From the NCBI GenBank assembly GCA_018712405.1, contig DVHB01000082.1:1-36800 (forward strand): 36,800 nt of DNA, in the 5' to 3' direction. This document shows positions 1-6,169 of the stretch, in pieces; position 1 is the stretch's first letter; each line of letters opens with the position of its first letter. Under the pieces are notes generated by a model, which was given only the letters and a program-made list of their open reading frames with translations, had not been told where the DNA came from and made no database searches. Source of the DNA: Candidatus Coproplasma stercoripullorum (GTDB taxonomy: Bacteria; Bacillota; Clostridia; Christensenellales; Borkfalkiaceae). Position numbers and translations under genes: made by a program.

Positions 1-18
1 GCCCTCCGCGGGCTTTTC
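1..18 (+). terminator. Tail of a terminator entering the window
   Basis: The window opens with GCCC-TCCGC-GGGC followed by TTTTCT. This is the 3' side of a GC-rich hairpin with a short T-run, and it probably ends a plus-strand gene lying before base 1. The left arm may extend outside the window, so the stem cannot be measured. Confidence 0.35.
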
Positions 19-92
19 TATTGTAAATGTTTATTGTTCGACTTTAAAAAGCGTAGCCCATAATGAGGAAACATATTGTTACTTTTCTCTTG

Positions 93-218
93 GTCATCCT
101 GAGCGAAGCCGTAGGCGAAGTCGAATGGATCTGGCGCGTAGCGCGACAAAGAGAACATTTCGTAACCCTGCCGCCGTCGCCTTCGGCTACGAGATCTTTC
201 CGCTGCGGTCAAGATGAC
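93..218. repeat. Intergenic inverted-repeat element (GTCATCCTGAGC type)
   Basis: The block starts GTCATCCTGAGC and ends GCGGTCAAGATGAC, so its ends are imperfect inverted copies. Inside, GGATCT (127-132) faces AGATC (192-196), and GCGC-GTA-GCGC makes a small hairpin. No start codon, ribosome site or coding pattern supports the short ORFs overlapping it on either strand. It resembles the GTCATCCTGAGCGAAG-type intergenic repeats common in Clostridia, recognised from memory and not from a search. It is probably a non-autonomous element. A related 5' fragment may lie near 30527. Confidence 0.55.
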
Positions 219-236
219 GGCATGGATAGAGGAAAT

Positions 237-440
237 TCAATCTTCCAACCCCAAAAGGTAGTCGCTTGTAACGCCAAAATATTTGGCAAGCAAAATCAAC
301 GCCTCGCCTGAAGGTGAGCGAACGCCATTTTCCCAATGAGTTATCGCGCCTTGCGTAAGTCCTACCGCTTTTGCCAGCTCTCTCTGTGACAACCCTTTTT
401 CAGTTCTTAACTCTTTAAGTCTTTCGGCAAATATTTTCAT
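237..440 (-). CDS. XRE-family helix-turn-helix repressor
   Basis: A 67-residue protein made almost entirely of one Cro/C1-type HTH domain (about residues 6-60). The recognition region reads GLSQRELAKAVGLTQGAITH, followed by WENGVRSPSGEAL and the typical YFGVTSDYLLG ending. Such minimal XRE proteins bind DNA as dimers and usually act as repressors. It is transcribed divergently from the small gene at 532, and the 91-bp gap holds two TACAnnTGTA palindromes, so it probably regulates both itself and that gene. No Shine-Dalgarno is visible before the ATG, so the message could be leaderless or weakly translated. No phage or toxin partner is visible. Family assignment is secure; the target is inference. 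Confidence 0.88.
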   Translation of the reverse strand: MKIFAERLKELRTEKGLSQRELAKAVGLTQGAITHWENGVRSPSGEALILLAKYFGVTSDYLLGLED

Positions 441-453
441 AATTTTAAATTAC

Positions 454-492
454 TACATTTGTATTCAATATGGTTGACATAATACAACTGTA
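454..492. promoter_or_regulatory. Paired operator palindromes in the divergent control region
   Basis: TACATTTGTA (454-463) and TACAACTGTA (483-492) are two copies of the palindrome TACAnnTGTA, with starts 29 bp apart. The second lies within the -35/-10 spacer of the promoter for the 532 gene, and its symmetry extends to AATACA-AC-TGTATT. The first sits just upstream of the XRE start codon. This arrangement fits dimer binding sites for the neighbouring XRE protein; binding itself is inference. Confidence 0.6.
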
Positions 493-503
493 TTCTGTAT
501 AAT
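474..503 (+). promoter_or_regulatory. Sigma-A promoter for the 86-aa gene
   Basis: TTGACA (474-479), an 18-bp spacer and TATAAT (498-503) match the vegetative consensus. The operator palindrome at 483-492 lies in the spacer, so a bound repressor would block polymerase. An AGGAGG ribosome site at 520-525 precedes the ATG at 532. Confidence 0.8.
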
Positions 504-531
504 AATACTACACAATTGCAGGAGGTAAAAA

Positions 532-792
532 ATGGAAGATACAATTTTGGGAAGGATCTGCAACTGGGCGGCGCAGGAGGGATTTTTTAAAATGAGCGAA
601 GAGCAGCGCAGCCTGCTTAACGATATCGATAAACTCTATCTGTATTTCAGCGAAAAGCTGGAGGGGGAGGACGCCGAAAAATTTGAAAAGCTATGCTCGT
701 CATTCGGCGGTGTAACTGCGGAAGAGGCCGAAAGTTACTTTAAAATGGGGTTCAGACTGGCATTCAGCCTTGTTGCTGAAAGTTTTGCTTAA
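532..792 (+). CDS. Small acidic hypothetical protein (DUF6809-like)
   Basis: An 86-residue predicted soluble, mostly helical, acidic protein with no signal peptide or membrane segment. The start is well supported by AGGAGG six bases upstream and a consensus promoter. The C-terminal part, ESYFKMGFRLAFSLVAE, resembles the FxxGFxLGxxLxxE ending of small clostridial proteins grouped as DUF6809. That comparison is from memory and tentative. Its function is unknown. The divergent XRE gene and the operator inside its promoter suggest it is expressed only under some condition that relieves repression. It could alternatively be a remnant of a mobile-element cargo module, but nothing else of such a module is present. 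Confidence 0.7.
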   Translation: MEDTILGRICNWAAQEGFFKMSEEQRSLLNDIDKLYLYFSEKLEGEDAEKFEKLCSSFGGVTAEEAESYFKMGFRLAFSLVAESFA

Positions 793-793
793 A

Positions 794-810
794 GCAAAGT
801 CGTACTTTGC
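794..810 (+). terminator. Short hairpin after the 86-aa gene
   Basis: GCAAAGT-CGT-ACTTTGC forms a perfect 7-bp stem with a 3-nt loop directly after the stop codon. No T-run follows, so it is a weak terminator or an mRNA 3'-end stabiliser. Confidence 0.35.
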
Positions 811-862
811 GGCAATTGTTTAGTTAAGGTCAAAATTCTGTTTCAATTGTACTTGTAAACGC

Positions 863-891
863 TTGCCATTTGCGCACGCTTATGCTAAAAT
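863..891 (+). promoter_or_regulatory. rpsO promoter
   Basis: TTGCCA (863-868), a 17-bp spacer and TAAAAT (886-891) with an upstream TG extension form a good vegetative promoter. The expected transcript start is near 898, about 80 nt before rpsO. Confidence 0.7.
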
Positions 892-897
892 ATCTTC

Positions 898-970
898 GTT
901 ACGGGTACAACGCGGTGCGAATACTCCACGCCCGACCTTGTTCACCGCATATTTCAGTCCATAAAGGAGG
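898..970 (+). promoter_or_regulatory. Structured rpsO leader (candidate S15 autoregulatory RNA)
   Basis: The roughly 80-nt 5' leader can fold: GCGGTG (912-917) pairs with CACCGC (943-948), enclosing CTCCACGCCCG, and CGGG before it can alternatively meet CCCG. Ribosomal protein S15 represses its own mRNA through leader structures in several bacterial groups, so this fits an S15 leader. I could not match it to a specific family. The AAGGAGG ribosome site follows at 964-970. Confidence 0.45.
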
Positions 971-979
971 ATAATTAAA

Positions 980-1234
980 ATGGATAAGCAGGAAATAATC
1001 GCTAAATTTGCAACCAAGGAGGGCGACACCGGTTCACCCGAAGTTCAGATAGCCCTTCTCACCGAGAGGATCAACCACCTCAACGAGCACCTCAAAGTTC
1101 ACATCCACGATAACCACTCGCGCAGGGGCCTTCTCAAAATGGTAGGCCGCCGCCGCGGTCTTCTCGATTACCTCAAATCCAAGGATATCGAAAGATACCG
1201 CGCCGTTATTGCCGCATTGAACTTAAGGAAGTAA
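980..1234 (+). CDS. rpsO: 30S ribosomal protein S15
   Basis: Encodes 84 residues against about 88-89 in the family, complete at both ends. S15 binds the central domain of 16S rRNA early in 30S assembly and contributes to an intersubunit bridge. The diagnostic stretch [17 protein letters not shown] lies near residues 16-32, followed by [19 protein letters not shown] and the basic [12 protein letters not shown]. The start has an AAGGAGG site nine bases upstream. It is followed by its own terminator and then pnp, the classic rpsO-pnp order. The structured leader upstream suggests S15 feedback control. Identification is secure. Confidence 0.98.
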   Translation: MDKQEIIAKFATKEGDTGSPEVQIALLTERINHLNEHLKVHIHDNHSRRGLLKMVGRRRGLLDYLKSKDIERYRAVIAALNLRK

Positions 1235-1245
1235 TTTCAACGTAC

Positions 1246-1280
1246 AAAAAAGAGCGCTTATTTTATGCCGCTCTTTTTTT
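1246..1280 (+). terminator. Intrinsic terminator after rpsO
   Basis: AAAAAGAGCG (1246-1255) pairs with CGCTCTTTTT (1269-1278) and the right arm runs on into T residues. It separates rpsO from pnp, although readthrough is common at this junction in other bacteria. Confidence 0.85.
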
Positions 1281-1343
1281 CATAAATTTGTCTGCGGCGG
1301 GGTCGCCGCGGGCGCAAGAACAGACAAGGAGTAGATATTTTAA

Positions 1344-3440
1344 ATGAAAGAAAGCAAAAAATTCACAATGCAGGTGGGGGGCAGAGACGTCGTAATAGAG
1401 ACGGGTAAGTATGCCGAACAGGCCAACGGCGCGTGCGTCGTAAGCTGCGGCGATACCTCAGTTCTCGTGACTGTCTGCATGTCGGCAACTCCCAGAGAGG
1501 GCATGGACTTTTTCCCTCTCCAGGTAGACTACGAAGAAAAGATGTATTCCGTCGGCAAAATTCCCGGCGGCTTCAAAAAACGCGAGGGCAGGGCAAGCGA
1601 TAAGGCGATCTTAACCGCAAGGCTCATCGACCGCCCCCTTCGTCCCCTCTTTCCCAAGGGACTTTATAACGACGTAACGGTAGTTGCGCAGGCGCTCTCT
1701 GTGGAGCCCGACGTGGCTCCCGAACCTCTCGCAATGATAGGTTCTTCCGTTGCGCTTGCCATCTCCGATATACCCTGGGCAGGCCCCACGGGCTCGGTAG
1801 TTGTGGGACTTGTAGACGGCAAGTATGTCATCAACCCCGACCTCGAGCAGAGGCACGCAAGCACCATTCATTTGAACCTTGCGGGTACGCGCGACGCCAT
1901 ACTCATGATAGAGGCCGGCGCCGACGAAGTTTCCAACGACGAGATGGTCGGAGCCATCATGTTCGGCCATGAGGAGATCAAAAAGATCTGCGCCTTTATT
2001 GAGGACGAAATAGTTCCCGCAGTGGGCAAGCCCAAGAGGGAGATGGAGCTCTATCACATTCCCGAAGAGCTCGACAAGGCCGTGCGTGCCTACGCTTCCG
2101 AAAAGATCGACTGGGCTATCGACACGTTCGACAGGCAGGAGAGGGAGGCACGCCAGGCTCAGGCAGAGCAGGAAGTTCTGGAACACTTTGCCGACATCTA
2201 TCCCGAAAACACCCGCGAGATAAAGGACAGCCTCTATTATCTCACCAAAGAGAAGGTACGCGCAAAGATATTCGATAAGGGTATCCGCCCCGACGGCAGA
2301 GGCCTCAAAGAGGTACGTCCCATCTGGTGCGAAAGGCACGTTCTTCCCCGCGTGCATGGCTCGGCCGTGTTCACCCGCGGACAGACTCAGACCCTTACTA
2401 CCTGCACCCTTGCAATGCTCTCTGAAAAGCAGAAGCTCGAGGGCCTCGACGACGAGACCTCGAAGAGGTATATGCATCAGTATAACTTCCCCGGCTACTG
2501 CACGGGCGAAGCTAAAGCTCTCCGCAGCCCCGGCAGGCGCGAGATAGGACACGGCGCACTTGCAGAGCGCGCTCTCATTCCCGTGCTTCCCTCCGAAGAG
2601 GAGTTCCCCTATGCGATAAGGGTCGTGAACGACATTCTCTCGTCCAACGGCTCCTCGTCGATGGCGTCGGTATGCGGTTCTACCATGGCGCTCATGGATG
2701 CGGGCGTTCCCATCAAGGCACCCGTTGCTGGCGTTGCTATGGGTCTTATAAAGAACCAGGAGACAGGCGAGTTCAAAGTGCTCACCGATATTCAGGGCCT
2801 TGAGGACTTCCTCGGCGATATGGACTTCAAAGTTGCGGGTACGGTAAAGGGCATCACCGCTATCCAGATGGATATAAAGATCAAGGGCATATCCGAAGAG
2901 ATAATGCACACCGCGATAAATCAGGCCAACGAGGGCAGGCAGTTCATTCTTTCAAAAATGCTCGAGTGCGTTCCCGAAGTTGCTCCCGCTCTCTCGGTAT
3001 ATGCTCCCAAAATCATCAGCTTCGAGATCGATCCCGAAAAGATCGGCGACGTCATCGGCAAGCAGGGCTGCGTGATAAAGAAGATAATGGAGGAGACGGG
3101 CACGGATATCGACTTCAACGACGACGACTCCGGCCGCGGCTATATCTCCACCACGGGTCCTATCGAAAATGCCGAAAGGGCAAAGGCGATAATCATGTCT
3201 ATCGCGCACGATCCTGAAGTTGGCGACATGTTCGTCGGCACTGTAGTAAGGATCCTCACCTTCGGCGCGTTTGTTGAGTTTGCGCCCGGCAAGGACGGCA
3301 TGATCCACATCTCCAAGCTATCCGATAAGCGTGTCGATAAGGTTGAGGACGTAGTGAACATCGGCGACGTTGTAAAGGTAGAGATAATCAAGATAGGTGA
3401 AAAGGGCATCGACCTGAAGCTTTTGGAAAAGCTCTCTTAA
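1344..3440 (+). CDS. pnp: Polyribonucleotide nucleotidyltransferase (PNPase)
   Basis: A 698-residue phosphorolytic 3'-5' exoribonuclease, the usual bacterial length. It degrades RNA to nucleoside diphosphates using phosphate and acts as a ring-shaped trimer, often with the degradosome. Domain order: first RNase PH domain with KREGRASDKAILTARLIDRP, helical linker, second RNase PH domain with FTRGQTQTLTTCTLA, GSSSMASVCGSTMALMDAG and the acidic DIQGLEDFLGDMDFK that holds the catalytic aspartates. A KH domain with GKQG follows (about residue 570), then a C-terminal S1 domain (GTVVRILTFGAFVEF). AAGGAG lies twelve bases before the ATG, slightly far. A 21-bp hairpin terminator ends the unit. The long antisense ORFs here are shadows. 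Confidence 0.98.
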   Translation: MKESKKFTMQVGGRDVVIETGKYAEQANGACVVSCGDTSVLVTVCMSATPREGMDFFPLQVDYEEKMYSVGKIPGGFKKREGRASDKAILTARLIDRPLRPLFPKGLYNDVTVVAQALSVEPDVAPEPLAMIGSSVALAISDIPWAGPTGSVVVGLVDGKYVINPDLEQRHASTIHLNLAGTRDAILMIEAGADEVSNDEMVGAIMFGHEEIKKICAFIEDEIVPAVGKPKREMELYHIPEELDKAVRAYASEKIDWAIDTFDRQEREARQAQAEQEVLEHFADIYPENTREIKDSLYYLTKEKVRAKIFDKGIRPDGRGLKEVRPIWCERHVLPRVHGSAVFTRGQTQTLTTCTLAMLSEKQKLEGLDDETSKRYMHQYNFPGYCTGEAKALRSPGRREIGHGALAERALIPVLPSEEEFPYAIRVVNDILSSNGSSSMASVCGSTMALMDAGVPIKAPVAGVAMGLIKNQETGEFKVLTDIQGLEDFLGDMDFKVAGTVKGITAIQMDIKIKGISEEIMHTAINQANEGRQFILSKMLECVPEVAPALSVYAPKIISFEIDPEKIGDVIGKQGCVIKKIMEETGTDIDFNDDDSGRGYISTTGPIENAERAKAIIMSIAHDPEVGDMFVGTVVRILTFGAFVEFAPGKDGMIHISKLSDKRVDKVEDVVNIGDVVKVEIIKIGEKGIDLKLLEKLS

Positions 3441-3458
3441 ATTTAAAACGGCAGGCGC

Positions 3459-3474
3459 CCTCCTTTAAAGGAGG
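3459..3474. other. Perfect 16-bp palindrome after pnp
   Basis: CCTCCTTTAAAGGAGG is fully self-complementary and contains a strong Shine-Dalgarno-like AAAGGAGG with no ORF behind it. It sits between the pnp stop codon and the terminator. It may be a 3'-UTR hairpin or a remnant of a lost gene start. Confidence 0.4.
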
Positions 3475-3497
3475 TCGCTGTGTTTAAAGCATTGTTT

Positions 3498-3544
3498 AAA
3501 TAATATGCGCGCGCGGCAAACTGCCGCGCGCGCATATTATTTTT
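3498..3544 (+). terminator. Long perfect hairpin terminator after pnp
   Basis: A 21-bp perfect stem (core ATGCGCGCGCGGCA / TGCCGCGCGCGCAT) has a 3-nt loop AAC and runs directly into TTTT. The stem is flanked by A-rich left and T-rich right sides. A strong intrinsic terminator for pnp. Confidence 0.88.
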
Positions 3545-3659
3545 AAGGAGATTGTAAAGACGGACTATTTCCGTCGGATACTTATATAAAAACAATCGGT
3601 TATATCACGCACGGTACTCCGCAGATGGTCTTTGCTCCTCCGATCGTTCTGCGGTTCTC

Positions 3660-4346
3660 CTATGAAAAATAGCTCACCGCGCCTGCAAATATGGCGTATG
3701 CTATCTGCTCCCTGTATTCCTCCGAAAGCAGCAGTTCCTCGTCCTGCGCGTTGGATAAAAAGCCGCACTCCACAATTACCGAGGGGGAGGACGTGCATTT
3801 CAGCATGTAGTAGTCGCCGATGAGAGGACTGTGGTTCGTCGCCGCACCCTCCATGGCGTTCAAACTGTGTTGAATGCACACAGCAAGCTGCTTTCCGCTT
3901 TCGCTGTCTTTGTTGAAAAAAACGGTGGCGCCCCGCCGCGTGCCGTCGGAATAAAAGTTTTGGTGTACGGAGATGACCATGTCTGCGCCGCACTCCTCTA
4001 TAACTTCGCGGCGTTTTTCCATGTCCCTGAGCTTGAATCCCTTTGTCGGGAGGCCGTACAGACCGGCCTGGCTCTTACGCGTCAGTATGGTGCAGAAGCC
4101 TGCATTATCGAAGCATCTTCGCAGGGAGTAGGCTATCGAAAGGTTGATATCGCTCTCTTTAACGCCGCTTGTTTTGCCGCGTACGCCCGCGTCGATCCCG
4201 CCGTGACCTGCGTCTATAACTATAACGGGCGCGCTTTGAGCGCTTGCCGAGGCTATGCCCGCGAATATCGTGCCCGTGGCAACGCTCAGTATTGCAATTG
4301 CCGCAAACAGTGCGGCGGCGCCCTTTTTCAGGGTAAACATTTTCAC
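3660..4346 (-). CDS. cwlD: N-acetylmuramoyl-L-alanine amidase, CwlD type
   Basis: A 228-residue Amidase_3-family zinc enzyme that cleaves the bond between muramic acid and L-alanine in peptidoglycan. CwlD-type members prepare muramic delta-lactam in the spore cortex. A signal/anchor helix spans about residues 9-30. Zinc ligands are visible as H48 (DAGHGGIDAG), E64 (KESDIN) and H128 (SVHQN), and the catalytic glutamate as E193 (VECGFLSN). KGFKLRDMEKRREVIEE and the short length without cell-wall-binding repeats favour CwlD over autolysins. The ORF opens with GTG; an in-frame ATG lies two codons later. No Shine-Dalgarno is visible. A TACTAT -10-like box lies only about seven bases before the GTG, hinting at a leaderless message. 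It is divergent from mrnC. Confidence 0.85.
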   Translation of the reverse strand: MKMFTLKKGAAALFAAIAILSVATGTIFAGIASASAQSAPVIVIDAGHGGIDAGVRGKTSGVKESDINLSIAYSLRRCFDNAGFCTILTRKSQAGLYGLPTKGFKLRDMEKRREVIEECGADMVISVHQNFYSDGTRRGATVFFNKDSESGKQLAVCIQHSLNAMEGAATNHSPLIGDYYMLKCTSSPSVIVECGFLSNAQDEELLLSEEYREQIAYAIFAGAVSYFS

Positions 4347-4365
4347 GCTATATAGTACTGAATAT

Positions 4366-4409
4366 TTGATTTTTTTATGACTTGATGGTATAATAATACC
4401 GATTATAAT
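4366..4409 (+). promoter_or_regulatory. Promoter(s) for mrnC-rlmB-sigH
   Basis: Two overlapping candidates are visible: TTGATT (4366-4371), 17 bp, TATAAT (4389-4394), and TTGATG (4382-4387), 16 bp, TATAAT (4404-4409). The second would start transcription within a few bases of the mrnC ATG. Confidence 0.6.
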
Positions 4410-4418
4410 TTTTTGTCT

Positions 4419-4811
4419 ATGTTAAATAATAACTCCCCTATGACGCCTGAGAGCGCTAAAAATTTAAGTCCGGTCACCCTTGCATTTGTGGGCGACGCGG
4501 TATATTCGCTCTGTGTACGCGAAAAACTCGTCCGCTCTGCCGATTTCAAGGCTGGCGAGCTGAATAAGCTCTCTTCGCAGAAAGTATCGGCGCACGGCCA
4601 AAGCGGGCTTGTGGAGATATTGCTGCCCCTCTTTACCGAAGAGGAGGGGGAAATTTTCCGTCGCGGCAGAAACGCTAAAAAAACGGCACGCGCCAAGCAT
4701 GCCAGCGTCTCCGAATACAACCGCTCGACGGGTTTCGAGGCGGTGCTGGGCTATCTGTATCTTACGGGGCAGTTTGATAGAATAGAATTTCTGTTGAAGG
4801 ATTTGAAATGA
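4419..4811 (+). CDS. mrnC: Mini-ribonuclease 3
   Basis: A 130-residue endoribonuclease related to the RNase III catalytic domain but lacking the double-stranded RNA-binding domain. In Bacillus it trims the ends of the 23S rRNA precursor. The signature LAFVGDAVYSLCVREKL near residues 21-37 carries the catalytic-motif aspartate, and the C-terminal GFEAVLGYLYLTGQFDRIEFLL contains the conserved FEA(L/V)xGYLYL helix with the second acidic residue. The ORF track starts at a TTG two codons earlier; the ATG at 4419 is chosen here. No Shine-Dalgarno is apparent. The stop overlaps rlmB by 4 bp (ATGA), as in the Bacillus cysS-mrnC-rlmB cluster. Confidence 0.92.
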   Translation: MLNNNSPMTPESAKNLSPVTLAFVGDAVYSLCVREKLVRSADFKAGELNKLSSQKVSAHGQSGLVEILLPLFTEEEGEIFRRGRNAKKTARAKHASVSEYNRSTGFEAVLGYLYLTGQFDRIEFLLKDLK

Positions 4812-5527
4812 TGACCGAGGGCAGGAACGCCGTACTCGAACTTATAAGAAGCGGCAAACAGATCGAAAAGATCGTTATGGAAAAAAATCCGCAGGGCTCG
4901 CTTGCGCGCATATTCGCCGAGGCCCGCCGCGCTGGCGTGAGGGTGCAGTTTGCCGAACTGAAGGCGCTCGACAGAATGAGCGCAACCGGCCGTCATCAGG
5001 GCGTTATAGCCTTCGCCGCCGACTATGAATACTGCGAGCTTGAGGATATAATCGATTCAAAGGGCGAGGCGGGCGGCTTCGTCATTCTGTGCGACGGGAT
5101 AGAGGACGTGCACAATTTAGGCTCGATAATAAGGGTGGCGGAGTGTGCTGGCGCCGACGGCGTGGTCATCCCCGCGCAGAAGTCTGCCGCCGTTACCGAG
5201 GCGGTCATACGCATATCGGCGGGCGCGGCCAACCACATGAAGGTGGCAAAGGTGCCCTCTCTGAACGCCGCCATAGATAAATTAAAAAACAGCGGCTACT
5301 GGCTGTACGCCCTCGAGGCCGACGGCAAGAGCATATACTCTGCCGATCTTTCGGGCAATGTCGGCCTCGTCATCGGCGGGGAAGACAGCGGCGTGAGAAG
5401 GCTCACCCGCGAGAAGTGCGACGGTGTGCTGTCGCTCCCCCTTTTCGGCAAGGTCAACTCACTCAACGCCTCTGTGGCGCTCGGCATAGCCGCATACGAA
5501 GTGGTGCGATGCAGATCGAAAATTTGA
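4808..5527 (+). CDS. rlmB: 23S rRNA (guanosine-2'-O-)-methyltransferase, RlmB/TrmH type
   Basis: A 239-residue SPOUT-class (trefoil-knot) methyltransferase that uses S-adenosylmethionine to methylate a ribose 2'-OH in rRNA. The N-terminal substrate-binding domain (about residues 1-75) includes ATGRHQGVIAFA. The catalytic part shows motif 1 NLGSIIRVAECAGADGV, motif 2 LVIGGEDSGV and motif 3 LPLFGKVNSLNASVALGIAA, with the conserved N, E and N-x-S residues. It overlaps mrnC by 4 bp and sigH starts inside its last 19 bases, indicating a tightly coupled operon. The family is secure; the exact nucleotide modified (G2251 equivalent) is inferred. Confidence 0.93.
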   Translation: MMTEGRNAVLELIRSGKQIEKIVMEKNPQGSLARIFAEARRAGVRVQFAELKALDRMSATGRHQGVIAFAADYEYCELEDIIDSKGEAGGFVILCDGIEDVHNLGSIIRVAECAGADGVVIPAQKSAAVTEAVIRISAGAANHMKVAKVPSLNAAIDKLKNSGYWLYALEADGKSIYSADLSGNVGLVIGGEDSGVRRLTREKCDGVLSLPLFGKVNSLNASVALGIAAYEVVRCRSKI

Positions 5528-6081
5528 GCGACGAGCGCCTTGCGCAACTCTCGCAGAGTGGCGATAAAAACGCGACCGAGCTTTTATTAAAGCGATATAA
5601 AAATGTCGTATTGTCCGTCGCGCGCAGGTTCTTTCTCTCGGGCGGCGAAACGGAGGATCTCGTGCAGGAGGGCATGTGCGGCCTGTATTCGGCGATCGGA
5701 GGGTATTCCGAGGGTAAGTGCAAGTCGGGCTTTTCGGCATACGCCACCCGCTGCATACGCAACCGAATAATCGACGCGGTAAAGGCCACCACGGGCGCGA
5801 AGCACTCGGCTTTAAATAATTTTCTCCCCATAGTGGAAGTGGGAGAAGAGCTCTATTCATCGCCGCAGAATCCCGAGGATGAGCTTATAAAGCGCGAAAA
5901 CAGGCGCGAGTTCCTGCGCAAAATAAGTAAGGACCTGTCCTCGTTTGAGTTCAAAGTCACTGTCATGTATATGGACGGCCTCACCATGGCGGAGATATCT
6001 TCGGCTACCGGAAAGCCCGTAAAGAGCATCGATAACGCCCTTCAGCGCGCCAAACGTAAGTTGTTCAAGCTGTTCAACTGA
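5509..6081 (+). CDS. sigH: Sigma-70 family factor, SigH (Spo0H) type
   Basis: A 190-residue sigma factor. Region 2 spans about residues 14-95 with NATELLLKRYKNVV and GGETEDLVQEGMCGLYSAI (-10 recognition and core binding). Region 4 is near the C-terminus with GLTMAEISSATGKPVKSIDNALQRAKRKL. In spore formers SigH drives early sporulation genes. Size, sequence and location after mrnC-rlmB, as in Bacillus and Clostridium, support SigH over other alternative sigma factors. The ORF track starts at 5416, but the ATG at 5509 fits the family and overlaps the rlmB end by 19 bp. No strong Shine-Dalgarno is visible, so translation may be coupled. The rae1 (yacP) gene normally between rlmB and sigH is absent. 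Confidence 0.85.
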   Translation: MQIENLSDERLAQLSQSGDKNATELLLKRYKNVVLSVARRFFLSGGETEDLVQEGMCGLYSAIGGYSEGKCKSGFSAYATRCIRNRIIDAVKATTGAKHSALNNFLPIVEVGEELYSSPQNPEDELIKRENRREFLRKISKDLSSFEFKVTVMYMDGLTMAEISSATGKPVKSIDNALQRAKRKLFKLFN

Positions 6082-6133
6082 ACATAAATGAGTTTTGCAT
6101 AGTATTATGCGTGGCATAACGGCAATATTTAAA

Positions 6134-6150
6134 GCGCGCGCATCGCGCGC
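6134..6150 (+). other. GC hairpin in the dnaX leader
   Basis: GCGCGCG-CAT-CGCGCGC makes a perfect 7-bp stem with a 3-nt loop, ending 19 bases before the dnaX start codon. No T-run follows. It could modulate dnaX translation; nothing shows this directly. Confidence 0.35.
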
Positions 6151-6169
6151 AGTCAAGCGGAGCTTATAG

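Noticed and set aside
63-311. 82-residue ORF at the start of the window
   Set aside because: It reads through the inverted-repeat element and the 3' end of the XRE gene; no ribosome site is present.
1611-2909. 432-residue minus-strand ORF over pnp
   Set aside because: It lies wholly antisense to an unmistakable PNPase in GC-rich codons, has no recognisable motif and no ribosome site. A shadow.
6082-6169. Possible small SRP RNA gene upstream of dnaX, as in Bacillus
   Set aside because: The 88-bp gap is too short and lacks the conserved SRP apical loop; only a GC hairpin is present.
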